This document shows positions 17,325-26,139 of a stretch of 64,000 nt of DNA, one piece after another. The stretch is from positions 1 through 64,000 of the forward strand of contig NZ_JAUYTP010000006.1 of assembly GCF_030695125.1 (NCBI RefSeq), read 5' to 3'. The first letter of the stretch is position 1. Each line of letters begins with the position of its first letter. A program made the translations under genes and the position numbers. A model generated the notes under the pieces. The model searched no databases. It was given only the letters and a program-made list of their open reading frames with translations, and had not been told where the DNA came from. This DNA comes from Allobosea sp. GTDB taxonomy: Bacteria; Pseudomonadota; Alphaproteobacteria; Rhizobiales; Beijerinckiaceae.

Positions 17325-18533
17325 ATGACCGCACATGAAGGAAACCCCGCCACGGGCGGCTGGAGCGAACCGCGCGCGACCGCGCTGCTGGTGCTGGCGG
17401 ACGGCACGGTGCTGGAGGGCTTCGGCCTCGGTGCCACCGGCGAGGCGCCCGGCGAAGTTTGCTTCAACACGGCGATGACGGGCTATCAGGAGATCCTGAC
17501 CGACCCGTCCTATGCCGGGCAGATCATCACCTTCACCTTCCCCCATATCGGCAATGTCGGCGTCAACGACGAGGACATCGAAACGGTCAATGCCGCCGCC
17601 GCCTCCGGCGTGCGCGGAATCGTGCTCCACGCCACCATCACCGAGCCGTCCAACTGGCGCGCGAACCGCCATTTCGACGCCTGGCTCAAGGCGCGCAACA
17701 TCGTCGGCATCTGCGGCGTCGATACCCGCGCTTTGACCGCGCTGATCCGCGACAGCGGTATGCCCAACGCCGTCCTCGCCCATGCCCCCGACGGCGTCTT
17801 CGACATTGCGCGGCTCCAGAAGCTCGCCGCAGAACTGCCGGACATGGCGGGCCTCGACCTCGTGCCGTTGGTCACCTCGGCCCAGCGCTATGAATGGGAC
17901 GAGACGCCCTGGCAGTGGCCCGCCGGCTACGGCAAGCGCGACGGCGCGGCCCACAAGGTCGTCGCGATCGATTACGGCGTGAAGCGAAACATCCTGCGCC
18001 TGCTCTCCAAGGCCGGCTGCGACGTCACCGTCGTGCCCTCCACCGCGACCGCGGCCGAAATCCTGGCGCTCAAGCCCGATGGCATCTTCCTGTCGAACGG
18101 CCCGGGCGACCCGGCCGCGACCGGGCAATACGCCGTCCCGGTGATCAAGGAGTTGCTCGAGAAGAAGGTCCCGACCTTCGGCATCTGCCTCGGCCACCAG
18201 ATGCTGGCGCTGGCCGTCGGCGGCCAGACGATGAAGATGAAGCAGGGCCATCACGGCGCCAACCACCCGGTGCAGGACAAGACGACCGGCAAGGTCGAGA
18301 TCGTCTCGATGAACCATGGCTTCGCGGTCGATCCCGCCTCGCTGCCGGCTCACGCCGTCGAAACCCATGTCTCGCTCTTCGACGGCTCCAACAGCGGCTT
18401 CGCCCTGACCGACCGCCCGGCCTTCAGCGTCCAGCACCACCCGGAAGCCTCGCCCGGCCCGCAGGACAGCCATTATCTCTTCACCCGCTTCGTCGAGATG
18501 ATGGACAAGGCAAAGGCGAAGACAGCAGCCTGA
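17325..18533 (+). CDS. carA: Carbamoyl-phosphate synthase small subunit
   Basis: 402 residues; glutaminase subunit that delivers ammonia to CarB for pyrimidine and arginine synthesis. The N-terminal CPSase domain (FNTAMTGYQEILTDPSYAGQ) and the GATase class I domain are complete: nucleophile Cys in FGICLGHQMLALA, His/Glu in QHHPEASPGP. Start ATG 17325 (MTAHEGN) fits the family; an in-frame ATG at 17283 would lengthen it. carB is about 10 kb away, not adjacent. Confidence 0.97.
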   Translation: MTAHEGNPATGGWSEPRATALLVLADGTVLEGFGLGATGEAPGEVCFNTAMTGYQEILTDPSYAGQIITFTFPHIGNVGVNDEDIETVNAAAASGVRGIVLHATITEPSNWRANRHFDAWLKARNIVGICGVDTRALTALIRDSGMPNAVLAHAPDGVFDIARLQKLAAELPDMAGLDLVPLVTSAQRYEWDETPWQWPAGYGKRDGAAHKVVAIDYGVKRNILRLLSKAGCDVTVVPSTATAAEILALKPDGIFLSNGPGDPAATGQYAVPVIKELLEKKVPTFGICLGHQMLALAVGGQTMKMKQGHHGANHPVQDKTTGKVEIVSMNHGFAVDPASLPAHAVETHVSLFDGSNSGFALTDRPAFSVQHHPEASPGPQDSHYLFTRFVEMMDKAKAKTAA

Positions 18534-18569
18534 GGCTGCCGTCGTCAGCCTCCTGAACCTGCGCCTTCG

Positions 18570-18599
18570 ACCCGGACCTGCGCTTCGCTACGTCCGGGT
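18570..18599. repeat. Inverted repeat downstream of carA
   Basis: ACCCGGAC and GTCCGGGT arms (18570-18577, 18592-18599) around CTGCGCTTCGCTAC. Resembles half of the longer intergenic palindromes in this window (shared GAAGCG/CTTCGC core) and may serve as a carA terminator. The rest of the 242-bp gap 18534-18775 shows nothing convincing. Confidence 0.4.
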
Positions 18600-18775
18600 T
18601 GACAGCCCCCGCCGCCTGCGCTTGAAGCGGCTCATGACCCCAGCGACCTGCCTCGCCCGGACCTATTACGCCCCGTCCTCATAAGGCGGGTCGCATTCTC
18701 ATGCTTCAACCGCCGCGCTGGCGGTTGAACTCAGGCAGTCACCCGGCATCGCGGCCCCCTCCAGGGAACCCGACG

Positions 18776-19645
18776 ATGCCACGCCAGCGCAAATCCTTCT
18801 CCTCTCTCGGCCTGCTCGGCTTCGGCGCCTTCGGGCAGCTTATGGCGCGCCACCTCCAGCCGCATCTTCGCCTCGTCATCTGCGATCCCGCCCGGCCGCC
18901 GCAGCCCGACCGGGCGGGCCAGGGGCTCGTGCCCGGCGACGTCGCGGCGGTCGCGGCCTGCGATATCGTCGTACTCGCCGTCCCGGTCGACGCGATGGCC
19001 GACGCAATTGCGAGCCTTCGCCCGCATCTGCGCGCGGGCACCGTCGTGCTCGATGTCGGCTCGGTGAAGATCGAGCCAGCCCGCCTGCTGCTGGAAGGGC
19101 TGCCGGAGCAGGTCGAGATCATCGGCACGCATCCGCTCTTCGGCCCGCAGAGCGCGCGCGACGGGCTGGCCCGCTTGAAGATCGCGCTCTGCCCAATCCG
19201 CGGTTGCAGCGTGGGGCGCATCGCCGCCTTCCTGCGCCGGACCTTCGCCCTCGACGTGATCCTGACAACGCCGGACGCGCATGACCGCGACATGGCGCTG
19301 GTCCAGGGCCTGACCCATCTCGTCGCCAAGATCCTCGTCCGAATGGAGCCCGTCCCGCGCCGGATGACGACGCGCAGCTTCGAGCTGCTGATGCAGGCAA
19401 CCGAGATGGTGCGCCACGACGCGCCCGGCGTCTTCTTGGCGATCGAACGGGCCAACCCGCATGCGCGAGCCGTGCGGGAGCGATTCTTCGCCCATGCCCA
19501 GGCGCTGACCCACGCGCTGGAAGGACACGACTCGTCAGAGCCCCCGCCCGCCTGCAGCGCGGAACCGGCAGCGGCCTCTTCCGCACCGAGGCTTCCTGCC
19601 CTATTGCAGCGCAGTATGATCCCTGAGCGTCACGTAAAATCATGA
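18776..19645 (+). CDS. Prephenate/arogenate dehydrogenase family protein (TyrA-like)
   Basis: 289 residues with an N-terminal Rossmann fold (LGLLGFGAFGQLMARHL) and the TyrA substrate motif GTHPLFGPQSARDG. Predicted NAD(P)-dependent oxidative decarboxylation of prephenate or arogenate; a second prephenate dehydrogenase may exist elsewhere, so a secondary role is possible. ATG 18776 follows AGGGAACC. The stop overlaps the start of the ABC-F gene (ATGA), an unusual functional pairing. Confidence 0.8.
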   Translation: MPRQRKSFSSLGLLGFGAFGQLMARHLQPHLRLVICDPARPPQPDRAGQGLVPGDVAAVAACDIVVLAVPVDAMADAIASLRPHLRAGTVVLDVGSVKIEPARLLLEGLPEQVEIIGTHPLFGPQSARDGLARLKIALCPIRGCSVGRIAAFLRRTFALDVILTTPDAHDRDMALVQGLTHLVAKILVRMEPVPRRMTTRSFELLMQATEMVRHDAPGVFLAIERANPHARAVRERFFAHAQALTHALEGHDSSEPPPACSAEPAAASSAPRLPALLQRSMIPERHVKS

Positions 19646-21264
19646 TCCGCCTCGAAAACATCGGCAAGCAGAACGGCCAGCAGATCGTCTTCATCGAGGC
19701 CTCCGCCTCGCTCTTGAAAGGCGAGAAGGTCGGACTCGTCGGCCCCAACGGCGCCGGCAAGACCACCCTGTTTCGCATGATCACCGGCGAGGACCGCCCC
19801 GATGAGGGCATGGTCCAGGTCGATCGCGGCGTCACCATCGGCTATTTCAGCCAGGATGTCGGCGACATGAAGGGCATGAGCGCCGTCGCCGCGGTGATGG
19901 ACGGAGCCGGCCCCGTCAGCACCGTCGCCGCCGAACTGCGCGAGCTCGAAGCCGCGATGGGCGATCCCGACCGTGCCGGCGAGATGGACGAGATCATCGA
20001 GCGCTATGGCGAGGTCCAGGGGCGCTTCGAGGAACTCGACGGCTACGCGCTCGACGGCCGCGCCCGCGAGGTGCTCGACGGCCTCGGCTTCAGCCAGGAG
20101 ATGATGGAGGGCGATGTCGGCGCGCTCTCGGGCGGCTGGAAGATGCGCGTCGCGCTCGCCCGCATCCTCCTGATGCGCCCCGACGCGATGCTGCTCGACG
20201 AGCCCTCCAACCATCTCGACCTCGAAAGCCTGATCTGGCTGGAATCCTTCCTCAAGGGCTATGAGGGCGCGCTTCTGATGACCTCGCATGACCGCGAGTT
20301 CATGAACCGCATCGTCGGCAAGATCGTCGAGATCGATGGCGGCGCGCTGACCAGCTATTCCGGCAATTACGAATTTTACCAGGAGCAGCGCGCGCTCGCC
20401 GAAAAGCAGCAGCAGGCGCAGTTCGAGCGCCAGCAGGCGATGCTCGCCAAGGAGATCAACTTCATCGAGCGCTTCAAGGCGCGCGCCTCGCACGCAGCCC
20501 AGGTCCAGAGCCGGGTCAAGAAGCTCGACAAGATCGAGAAGGTCGAGCCGCCCAAGCGCCGACAGACCGTCTCCTTCGAGTTCCAGGCCCCGCCGCGCTC
20601 GGGCGAGGACGTCGTCACGCTCAAGGGCGTCCACAAGCGCTATGGCAGCCGCACGATCTACGAGGGGCTGGATTTCCAGGTCCGTCGCAAGGAACGCTGG
20701 TGCGTGATGGGGATCAACGGCGCCGGCAAGTCGACGCTTTTGAAGCTCGTCACCGGCTCGACTACCCCCGATGACGGCATGGTCGCACTCGGCGGCTCGA
20801 TCAAGCTCGGCTATTTCGCCCAGCACGCCATGGAGGTGCTCGACGGCGACCGCACCATCTTCCAGTCGCTGGAGGACCGCTTTCCTCAGGCCGGCCAGGG
20901 CTCGCTGCGCGCCCTCGCCGGCTGCTTCGGCTTCTCCGGCGACGATGTCGAGAAGCGCTGCCGCGTCCTATCCGGCGGCGAGAAGGCCCGCCTCGTCATG
21001 GCGCTGATGCTCTACGATCCGCCGAACTTCCTTGTCCTCGACGAGCCCACCAACCATTTGGACATCGCCACCAAGGAAATGCTGATCAATGCGCTCGCGC
21101 AGTACGAGGGCACGATGCTCTTCGTCAGCCACGACCGGCATTTCCTCGCCGCACTCTCCAACCGCACGCTGGAGCTGACGCCCGACGGCGTCCATGCCTA
21201 TGGCGGCGGCTACACCGAATACGTCGCCCGCACCGGCCAGGAAGCGCCGGGCCTGCGGAGCTAG
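19642..21264 (+). CDS. ABC-F family ATPase (ribosome-associated type)
   Basis: 540 residues with two ABC domains and no membrane domain. Walker A motifs GPNGAGKTT and GINGAGKST, signature motifs LSGGWKMR and LSGGEKAR, Walker B LLDEPSNHLD and VLDEPTNHLD, and an inter-domain linker (about residues 240-320) rich in Gln/Lys/Arg. Members act on ribosomes as translation factors; the subgroup (YheS/YbiT/Uup-like) cannot be fixed. Translationally coupled to the TyrA-like gene. Confidence 0.95.
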   Translation: MIRLENIGKQNGQQIVFIEASASLLKGEKVGLVGPNGAGKTTLFRMITGEDRPDEGMVQVDRGVTIGYFSQDVGDMKGMSAVAAVMDGAGPVSTVAAELRELEAAMGDPDRAGEMDEIIERYGEVQGRFEELDGYALDGRAREVLDGLGFSQEMMEGDVGALSGGWKMRVALARILLMRPDAMLLDEPSNHLDLESLIWLESFLKGYEGALLMTSHDREFMNRIVGKIVEIDGGALTSYSGNYEFYQEQRALAEKQQQAQFERQQAMLAKEINFIERFKARASHAAQVQSRVKKLDKIEKVEPPKRRQTVSFEFQAPPRSGEDVVTLKGVHKRYGSRTIYEGLDFQVRRKERWCVMGINGAGKSTLLKLVTGSTTPDDGMVALGGSIKLGYFAQHAMEVLDGDRTIFQSLEDRFPQAGQGSLRALAGCFGFSGDDVEKRCRVLSGGEKARLVMALMLYDPPNFLVLDEPTNHLDIATKEMLINALAQYEGTMLFVSHDRHFLAALSNRTLELTPDGVHAYGGGYTEYVARTGQEAPGLRS

Positions 21265-21285
21265 CGACGTCGGCAGCGAAAAGGC

Positions 21286-21397
21286 GCCGTCATCCTGGGC
21301 GAAGCGTAGCTTCGTCCGGGATCCATCAAAGGCCTCGACGGTGCCCTATGATGGATCCCGGTCTGCGCCGCTGCGCGGCTTGTCCAGGATGACGACG
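21286..21397. repeat. Long intergenic palindromic repeat (CGTCATCC family)
   Basis: Outer arms CGTCATCCTGG (21288-21298) and CCAGGATGACG (21384-21394) enclose inner arms CCGGGATCCATCA and TGATGGATCCCGG. The same motif family, with CGAAGC/GCGCAG cores, recurs at 40211, 41896 and 63950. It sits just after the ABC-F gene, where it may also end transcription. Confidence 0.8.
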
Positions 21398-21472
21398 CGA
21401 TTCAGATCAAGGGGCGGGTCGGCCCGACGCGATAAACACCCAGCCTGCCGATCAGCCGCGAGCCCCCCATCC

Positions 21473-21901
21473 ATGACCGACAATCCCCTCACCCGGCCCG
21501 GCGCCGCCCACCCCGCCATCACCGAGGCGATGATCGCGACGCTGGTCGCGCGTTTCTACGAGCGGGCCCGCGAGGACGCCGTGATCGGCCCCATCTTCAT
21601 GGGCGCCGTCGAGAACTGGGACGAGCACATCGCCAACATCGCCGATTTCTGGAGCTCGGTGATGCTGCGGACCGGGCGTTATCACGGCCGGCCGATGCGC
21701 CCGCATCTGATCCTGCCGCTGGAACCGCAGCATTTCGACCGCTGGCTCAGCCTGTTCGAGGAGACCGCGGCGGAAATCTGCGGTGAGCCGGATGTCGCCG
21801 ACGAGTTCATCATCCGCGCACGCCGCATCGCCGACAGCTTCGAGATGGGCCGCGCCTCTGTCACCGGCGAAATCGCCCGCCCGCGCCACAGCCGGGGCTG
21901 A
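21473..21901 (+). CDS. Group III truncated hemoglobin
   Basis: 142 residues: AMIATLVARFYERAREDAVIGPIF, then FWSSVMLRTGRYHGRPMRPH (proximal His region) and HFDRWLSLFEETAAE. Heme protein of the two-over-two fold; group III members probably handle nitric oxide, peroxide or redox chemistry. Start ATG 21473 has only a weak ribosome site but matches the family N-terminus. Confidence 0.9.
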   Translation: MTDNPLTRPGAAHPAITEAMIATLVARFYERAREDAVIGPIFMGAVENWDEHIANIADFWSSVMLRTGRYHGRPMRPHLILPLEPQHFDRWLSLFEETAAEICGEPDVADEFIIRARRIADSFEMGRASVTGEIARPRHSRG

Positions 21902-21947
21902 GGCAAAGAGCCTTGCCGCGACGACGCGCACCGTGATGGGATGAGGC

Positions 21948-22469
21948 ATGGACGCGCTGCCCCTCATCCGCCCCCTCACCGCAGCCGACGCCGCCGCCTA
22001 TCGCACGCTCCGCCTGCAGGCCCTGCGCGACCACCCCGAGGCCTTCGGTGCGAGCTATAAGGACGAGGTGGCGCGCAGCCTCGAGATGACGGCGAGGCGC
22101 CTCGATGGCGGCCCGCTGAACTGCGTCTTCGGCGCCTTTGCCGGAGACGATCTCGTTGGCACCGCCGGCTTCATCGTGCCGGACCAATCCCTGAAGTCCC
22201 GCCACAAGGGCCTGCTCGTCGGCGTCCATGTCGCGCCGGCCCATCGCGGCCATGGCCTTGGCCGTGCGCTGGTCACGGCCGTCATCGACCATGCGCGCGC
22301 CCATGTCGTGCTGCTGCAGGCGGGCGTGGGCGTCGCCAATACGCCGGCGCTGCGGCTCTATGAGAGCCTGGGCTTCCGGCACTACGGACGGGAGGACAAG
22401 GCGCTGCGGGTCGACGGCGTCTTCATCGACGAGGCGCTGATCGTGCTGGATTTTGCTGGCGACACCTGA
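21948..22469 (+). CDS. GNAT-family N-acetyltransferase
   Basis: 173 residues with a GNAT fold; acetyl-CoA loop VHVAPAHRGHGLGRALV and C-terminal NTPALRLYESLGFRHYG. Substrate unknown. ATG 21948 follows GGGATGAGGC. It faces the cfa gene tail to tail with a 7-bp gap. Confidence 0.92.
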   Translation: MDALPLIRPLTAADAAAYRTLRLQALRDHPEAFGASYKDEVARSLEMTARRLDGGPLNCVFGAFAGDDLVGTAGFIVPDQSLKSRHKGLLVGVHVAPAHRGHGLGRALVTAVIDHARAHVVLLQAGVGVANTPALRLYESLGFRHYGREDKALRVDGVFIDEALIVLDFAGDT

Positions 22470-22476
22470 GCGCCGT

Positions 22477-23730
22477 TCAAAAACCCCGCGCCGCCAGCGC
22501 CTTCTCGTCGTCCTGGATATAGTCCCGGATCACCGGCACGGCGCTCTTGTGCGGGCCGAGCAGGAGCTGGAACACCATGTCGCCGCCGATATCGAAGGAG
22601 ATCGAGCAGGCGCAGAGATAGAACTCCCACATCCGCGCAAAGCGCTCGCCCATCATCGCGACCACCTGCGGCCGCTGCGCCATGAAGCGCTCGCGCCAGG
22701 CTTCCAGCGTCCAGTGATAGTGCCGGCGCCAGAACTCGCAGTCGGAATGCCAGAGCCCGGTCTGCTCCACCGCCGCGAACACCTCCGACAGCGCCGGCGC
22801 ATAGCCGCCGGGAAAAATGTACTTGTCGAAGAACGGACCGGTGAAGCCCGGCGGGCCGACGCGGCCGATGCAATGGACCAGCGCGATCCCGTCCGGCGTC
22901 AGCAGATCGCGGATCTTCTCGAAGTATTCGAGGTAATGCGCGACGCCGACATGCTCCATCATGCCGACGGAGACGACGCGGTCGAAACGGCCGGTCAGCT
23001 CCCGATAGTCCTTGTTGATGAAGCTCACCGCGTCGCCGACGCCCGCAGCCTCGGCCCGCTTCTGGGCCGCGGCCATCTGGTCGGGCGAGACATTGAGCCC
23101 GGTCACCTTCGCGCCGCAGGCCTTCGCCAGGTAGATCGCGAGCTCGCCCCAGCCCGAGCCGATGTCGAGGACCGTCATCCCCGGCTCGATCTTCAACTTG
23201 GCGGCGATGTGGCGCAGCTTCGCCCGCTGCGCGTTCTCCAGCCCGACATCGGGAGACTGCCAATAAGCGCAGGAATAGGTCATCGTCTCGTCGAGCCAGA
23301 GCCGGTAGAAATCGGTCGGGATGTCGTAGTGATGCTTGACCTTTTTGCCGGCGACGCCGAGCGGATTGTGCATCCGGAACCGCCGGATCTTGAAGCGCAC
23401 CGAGCGGATCAGCTTCTGGATCGGGTGCTTGCGCAGCTCCTTGCGCTGCAGCCAGAACAGCGTCAGCAGGTCGTGGATCGAGCCCTCCTCGAAGTCGATC
23501 CGCCCGTCCATGTAGCCTTCGGCGAGGGCGAGCTCGGGATTGAGGAAGAGTTCGCGCTCGATCCGGTCGTCATGGAAGCGCACGGTGACCGCAGGCGCCG
23601 TCTTCACGACGCCGGCGAAGGTCAATTCGCCGGGACCGGGGCCGAAGACATGGCGCCTGGCATCGGGTGTGATCACCGTCAGGCGGCCCTGCCTGACGAA
23701 AGACTTCAGCAAACGCGGTAGCAGCAGCAT
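22477..23730 (-). CDS. cfa: Cyclopropane-fatty-acyl-phospholipid synthase
   Basis: 417 residues; transfers a methylene group from SAM to unsaturated membrane phospholipids. SAM site VLDIGSGWGELAIYLAK, family motifs HHYDIPTDFYRLWLDETMTYSCAYW and VSVGMMEHVG are present. Monocistronic; ATG 23730. Confidence 0.96.
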   Translation of the reverse strand: MLLLPRLLKSFVRQGRLTVITPDARRHVFGPGPGELTFAGVVKTAPAVTVRFHDDRIERELFLNPELALAEGYMDGRIDFEEGSIHDLLTLFWLQRKELRKHPIQKLIRSVRFKIRRFRMHNPLGVAGKKVKHHYDIPTDFYRLWLDETMTYSCAYWQSPDVGLENAQRAKLRHIAAKLKIEPGMTVLDIGSGWGELAIYLAKACGAKVTGLNVSPDQMAAAQKRAEAAGVGDAVSFINKDYRELTGRFDRVVSVGMMEHVGVAHYLEYFEKIRDLLTPDGIALVHCIGRVGPPGFTGPFFDKYIFPGGYAPALSEVFAAVEQTGLWHSDCEFWRRHYHWTLEAWRERFMAQRPQVVAMMGERFARMWEFYLCACSISFDIGGDMVFQLLLGPHKSAVPVIRDYIQDDEKALAARGF

Positions 23731-23867
23731 CGCACACCCCAGGCTTCGGCGCTGACCCTAGAGTATCTGGCTGCTCCAAGGGAACCTGCGCGGGCCTCCG
23801 CCAGCCTCGCTCCATGCTCCTGTTGTAAAAAAGCGTCGTTGGAGGACGGAAGCGAGAACGGCGACGA

Positions 23868-24134
23868 ATGGACAAGCGAGCCTCGAAGCGGTGGCGGTCG
23901 CATCTGCGCATGGCGAAGCTGTTCGACCGTTCGCAGCGTTTCCTGGTCGAGTGCCGCATCCTCGATCTCTCGGCGACCGGCGCGAGGCTCAAGCCCCAAA
24001 GCGACCGGCCGCTCCCGCTGGATCTGCATCTCCATGACGAACTCATGGACATCTCGAAGCGCGCCACCATCGTCTGGATCGGCAAGGGCGAAATCGGCAT
24101 CCGTTTCACGCCCGAGCCCGAGGCCTCGCGATGA
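23868..24134 (+). CDS. PilZ-domain protein
   Basis: 88 residues: basic N-terminus KRASKRWRSHLR, central CRILDLSATGARLK and end IGIRFTPE. This is the PilZ fold, but the RxxxR-D/NxSxxG c-di-GMP signature is only partly kept (R..., DLSATG), so cyclic-di-GMP binding is plausible but unproved. ATG 23868 follows GGAGGACGG at some distance. Coupled by ATGA to the next frame if that one starts at 24131. Confidence 0.82.
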   Translation: MDKRASKRWRSHLRMAKLFDRSQRFLVECRILDLSATGARLKPQSDRPLPLDLHLHDELMDISKRATIVWIGKGEIGIRFTPEPEASR

Positions 24135-24199
24135 CCGCCGGCCAGCGGAACCCTCGGGCAGCCCCGACGTTTCATCGCTCGACGAAGCCGGAGCCTGCC

Positions 24200-24421
24200 A
24201 TGGAAGACGACAGAATCACCCGGATCGCCCGTGCGCTCTGCCGCTCCGCCCGGATCGATCCCGACAGCCTGCTGGCCGACGATCACCGCGGCCCAGACGC
24301 CTTCCCGGAACCGAAAAAGCCCCAGCCCGACGACCGCCCCATGCCGGCCTGGACGCAGTTTCGCGGCGCTGCCCTCACCTTCGTCCACGCCCATGACGAC
24401 CGCGTGGTCGCGCCGCTGTGA
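24200..24421 (+). CDS. Small hypothetical protein
   Basis: 73 residues: MEDDRITRIARALCRSARIDPDSL then a Pro-rich segment and TQFRGAALTFVHAHD. I do not recognise the family. ATG 24200 has a nearby GGAG; an in-frame ATG at 24131 overlapping the PilZ stop would give 96 residues. Probably in one operon with the PilZ gene. Confidence 0.6.
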   Translation: MEDDRITRIARALCRSARIDPDSLLADDHRGPDAFPEPKKPQPDDRPMPAWTQFRGAALTFVHAHDDRVVAPL

Positions 24422-24513
24422 CCGGCCGCCCCGCTTGCTAACGCGCCCTCGCGCGGCGTAGTGCTCTGGCCGCGGCGCGGGCGATCGCGCGATCCTGCGG
24501 AACGGCTCGAGCG

Positions 24514-25206
24514 ATGTCCTGGCGCGATTTCTGGAACGGCGACCACGCGATCTATGTCTCGCCGCGCCACAAGGCCCTGCATTACCGCCAGATCGCGACT
24601 GACCTGATCGGCCATATTCCCGCGTCCGACGCCGTCGTGCTCGACCATGGCTGCGGCGAGGCGCTCGATGCCGGCCGGGTCGCCGGCCATTGCGGCCAGC
24701 TCTATCTCTGCGAGGCGGCGCCGAGCGTGCGCGACAAGCTGCGCGCGATGCTCGGCGGCAAGGCGAACGTCAGTGTGGTCTCGCCCGAGGAGGTCGAGGC
24801 GCTGCCCGACGCAACCCTCGATCTCGTCGTCGCCAACTCGCTGATCCAGTACCTCTCGCGCGACGAACTCGTCGCCCTGCTCGCCACCTGGCGCGGCAAG
24901 CTCAGGCCCGGCGGCAGGCTGGTCGTTGCCGACATCATCCCGCCCGATGTCAGCCCGCTGACCGACGCCTCGCAACTGCTGGCCTTCGCCTGGCGCGGCG
25001 GCTTCCTCATGGCGGCACTGGCCGGCCTCGTCCGCACCGCGTTCTCCGATTACCGCAAGCTGAGGGCGCAATACGGCCTCTCGACCTACCGCATCGACGA
25101 GATCACCGGCCTGATCGCGGCGGCCGGCTTTGCGGACGTCGCGCCCGCGACGAACTTCGGCCACAACCCGCATCGGCTGACGCTGGTGGGGCGCAAGGCG
25201 GGGTGA
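24514..25206 (+). CDS. Class I SAM-dependent methyltransferase
   Basis: 230 residues: motif I VVLDHGCGEALDAGRVA, motif II/III region LDLVVANSLIQYLSRDEL and LRPGGRLVVADIIPPD. Small-molecule methyltransferase of unknown substrate. Starts MSWRDFWNGDHAIYVS at ATG 24514. Confidence 0.9.
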   Translation: MSWRDFWNGDHAIYVSPRHKALHYRQIATDLIGHIPASDAVVLDHGCGEALDAGRVAGHCGQLYLCEAAPSVRDKLRAMLGGKANVSVVSPEEVEALPDATLDLVVANSLIQYLSRDELVALLATWRGKLRPGGRLVVADIIPPDVSPLTDASQLLAFAWRGGFLMAALAGLVRTAFSDYRKLRAQYGLSTYRIDEITGLIAAAGFADVAPATNFGHNPHRLTLVGRKAG

Positions 25207-25252
25207 GGCGGTGCGTGCCACGGCGATCCGCGACCAGAGTGGAGGAGTCGCA

Positions 25253-26080
25253 ATGCAGTGGGGACGGTGCGTCGCGATTTCGGTTCTGCTTTGGCTCTAT
25301 GGGCTAACGTCGGCATCGGCCCAGTTGCATCCTCAGGAACTGCTGGCGACGCCCTGGATCAAGGCCGCCTGGACACGGGCTCTTGCCGGAGAGCGCTTCG
25401 AGCGCTGGGATTCCTGGATCGCTCCGTTCGCCGGTGTCGGCTCGGCGCCCGAGTCGCGGCAGGATGCCAGCGGCAAGAGCTGGACCGTGGTCAATCTCTG
25501 CCAGCCTCGCAATTGCGCCGACAACAAGCTGGTCGTCCTGATTGACCCGTCCAACCGGACGATCCACGCGCTGCAGACGACAGTTGATCCGTCACGCGAG
25601 CGCTTCTTCAATCGCCCGGACGCGGGAATGCAGGGCATGCTGCGTGCCGCACGCGCAGGTGACCTTGCGCGGGCCTCCATTCCGGGATCGGCGCCGACCG
25701 CCGCCACCGCCGCCGATCCCGCCCCCTCTCCTCGCGTCGCTGGCGCTGCTGGCACGATCGAGGGCGAGCTGTCCTATCCGAGCGACTACATCCCACCGGA
25801 CATGCAGATCTGTGCGGAGGACATCGCCACGAAACAACTGACCTGCTCGTCGCGCAAGACGCGGGCGGGAAAGCAGATGCGCTATTCCATGTCGCTGCCG
25901 CCGGGCGAGTATTTCGTCTTCGCACAGACGAAGGATTCTCCCGGCCAGCGCGCCTATTACTCCGAATTCGTGGTCTGCGGCCTGAACGCAGCCTGCAAAT
26001 CGCACAAGCCGATCGCCGTTGCGGTCGCGCCGGGCGTGGCCCGCAAGCAGATCGATCCGCAGGACTGGTACGCGCCCTGA
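25253..26080 (+). CDS. Exported Ivy-like lysozyme inhibitor domain fused to a C-terminal domain
   Basis: 275 residues with a signal peptide (MQWGRCVAISVLLWLYGLTSASA). Residues about 24-125 resemble Ivy inhibitors: W...W...L, then VVNLCQPRNCADNKLVVLID, matching the Ivy CKPHDC loop. Here the loop reads C83-Q-P-R-N-C88, so the His that plugs the lysozyme site in E. coli Ivy is Arg. After a Pro/Ala linker, residues about 170-275 form a separate domain (EGELSYPSDYIPP..., LPPGEYFVFAQTKD) resembling carboxypeptidase-regulatory folds. ATG 25253 follows GGAGGAGTCGCA. Standalone gene. Confidence 0.65.
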   Translation: MQWGRCVAISVLLWLYGLTSASAQLHPQELLATPWIKAAWTRALAGERFERWDSWIAPFAGVGSAPESRQDASGKSWTVVNLCQPRNCADNKLVVLIDPSNRTIHALQTTVDPSRERFFNRPDAGMQGMLRAARAGDLARASIPGSAPTAATAADPAPSPRVAGAAGTIEGELSYPSDYIPPDMQICAEDIATKQLTCSSRKTRAGKQMRYSMSLPPGEYFVFAQTKDSPGQRAYYSEFVVCGLNAACKSHKPIAVAVAPGVARKQIDPQDWYAP

Positions 26081-26139
26081 CGGCGGCGGCGCCGTCGGCG
26101 AGACGCCGATGAGGCCTAAGCGAGCCGGCGGCTGCGCGT

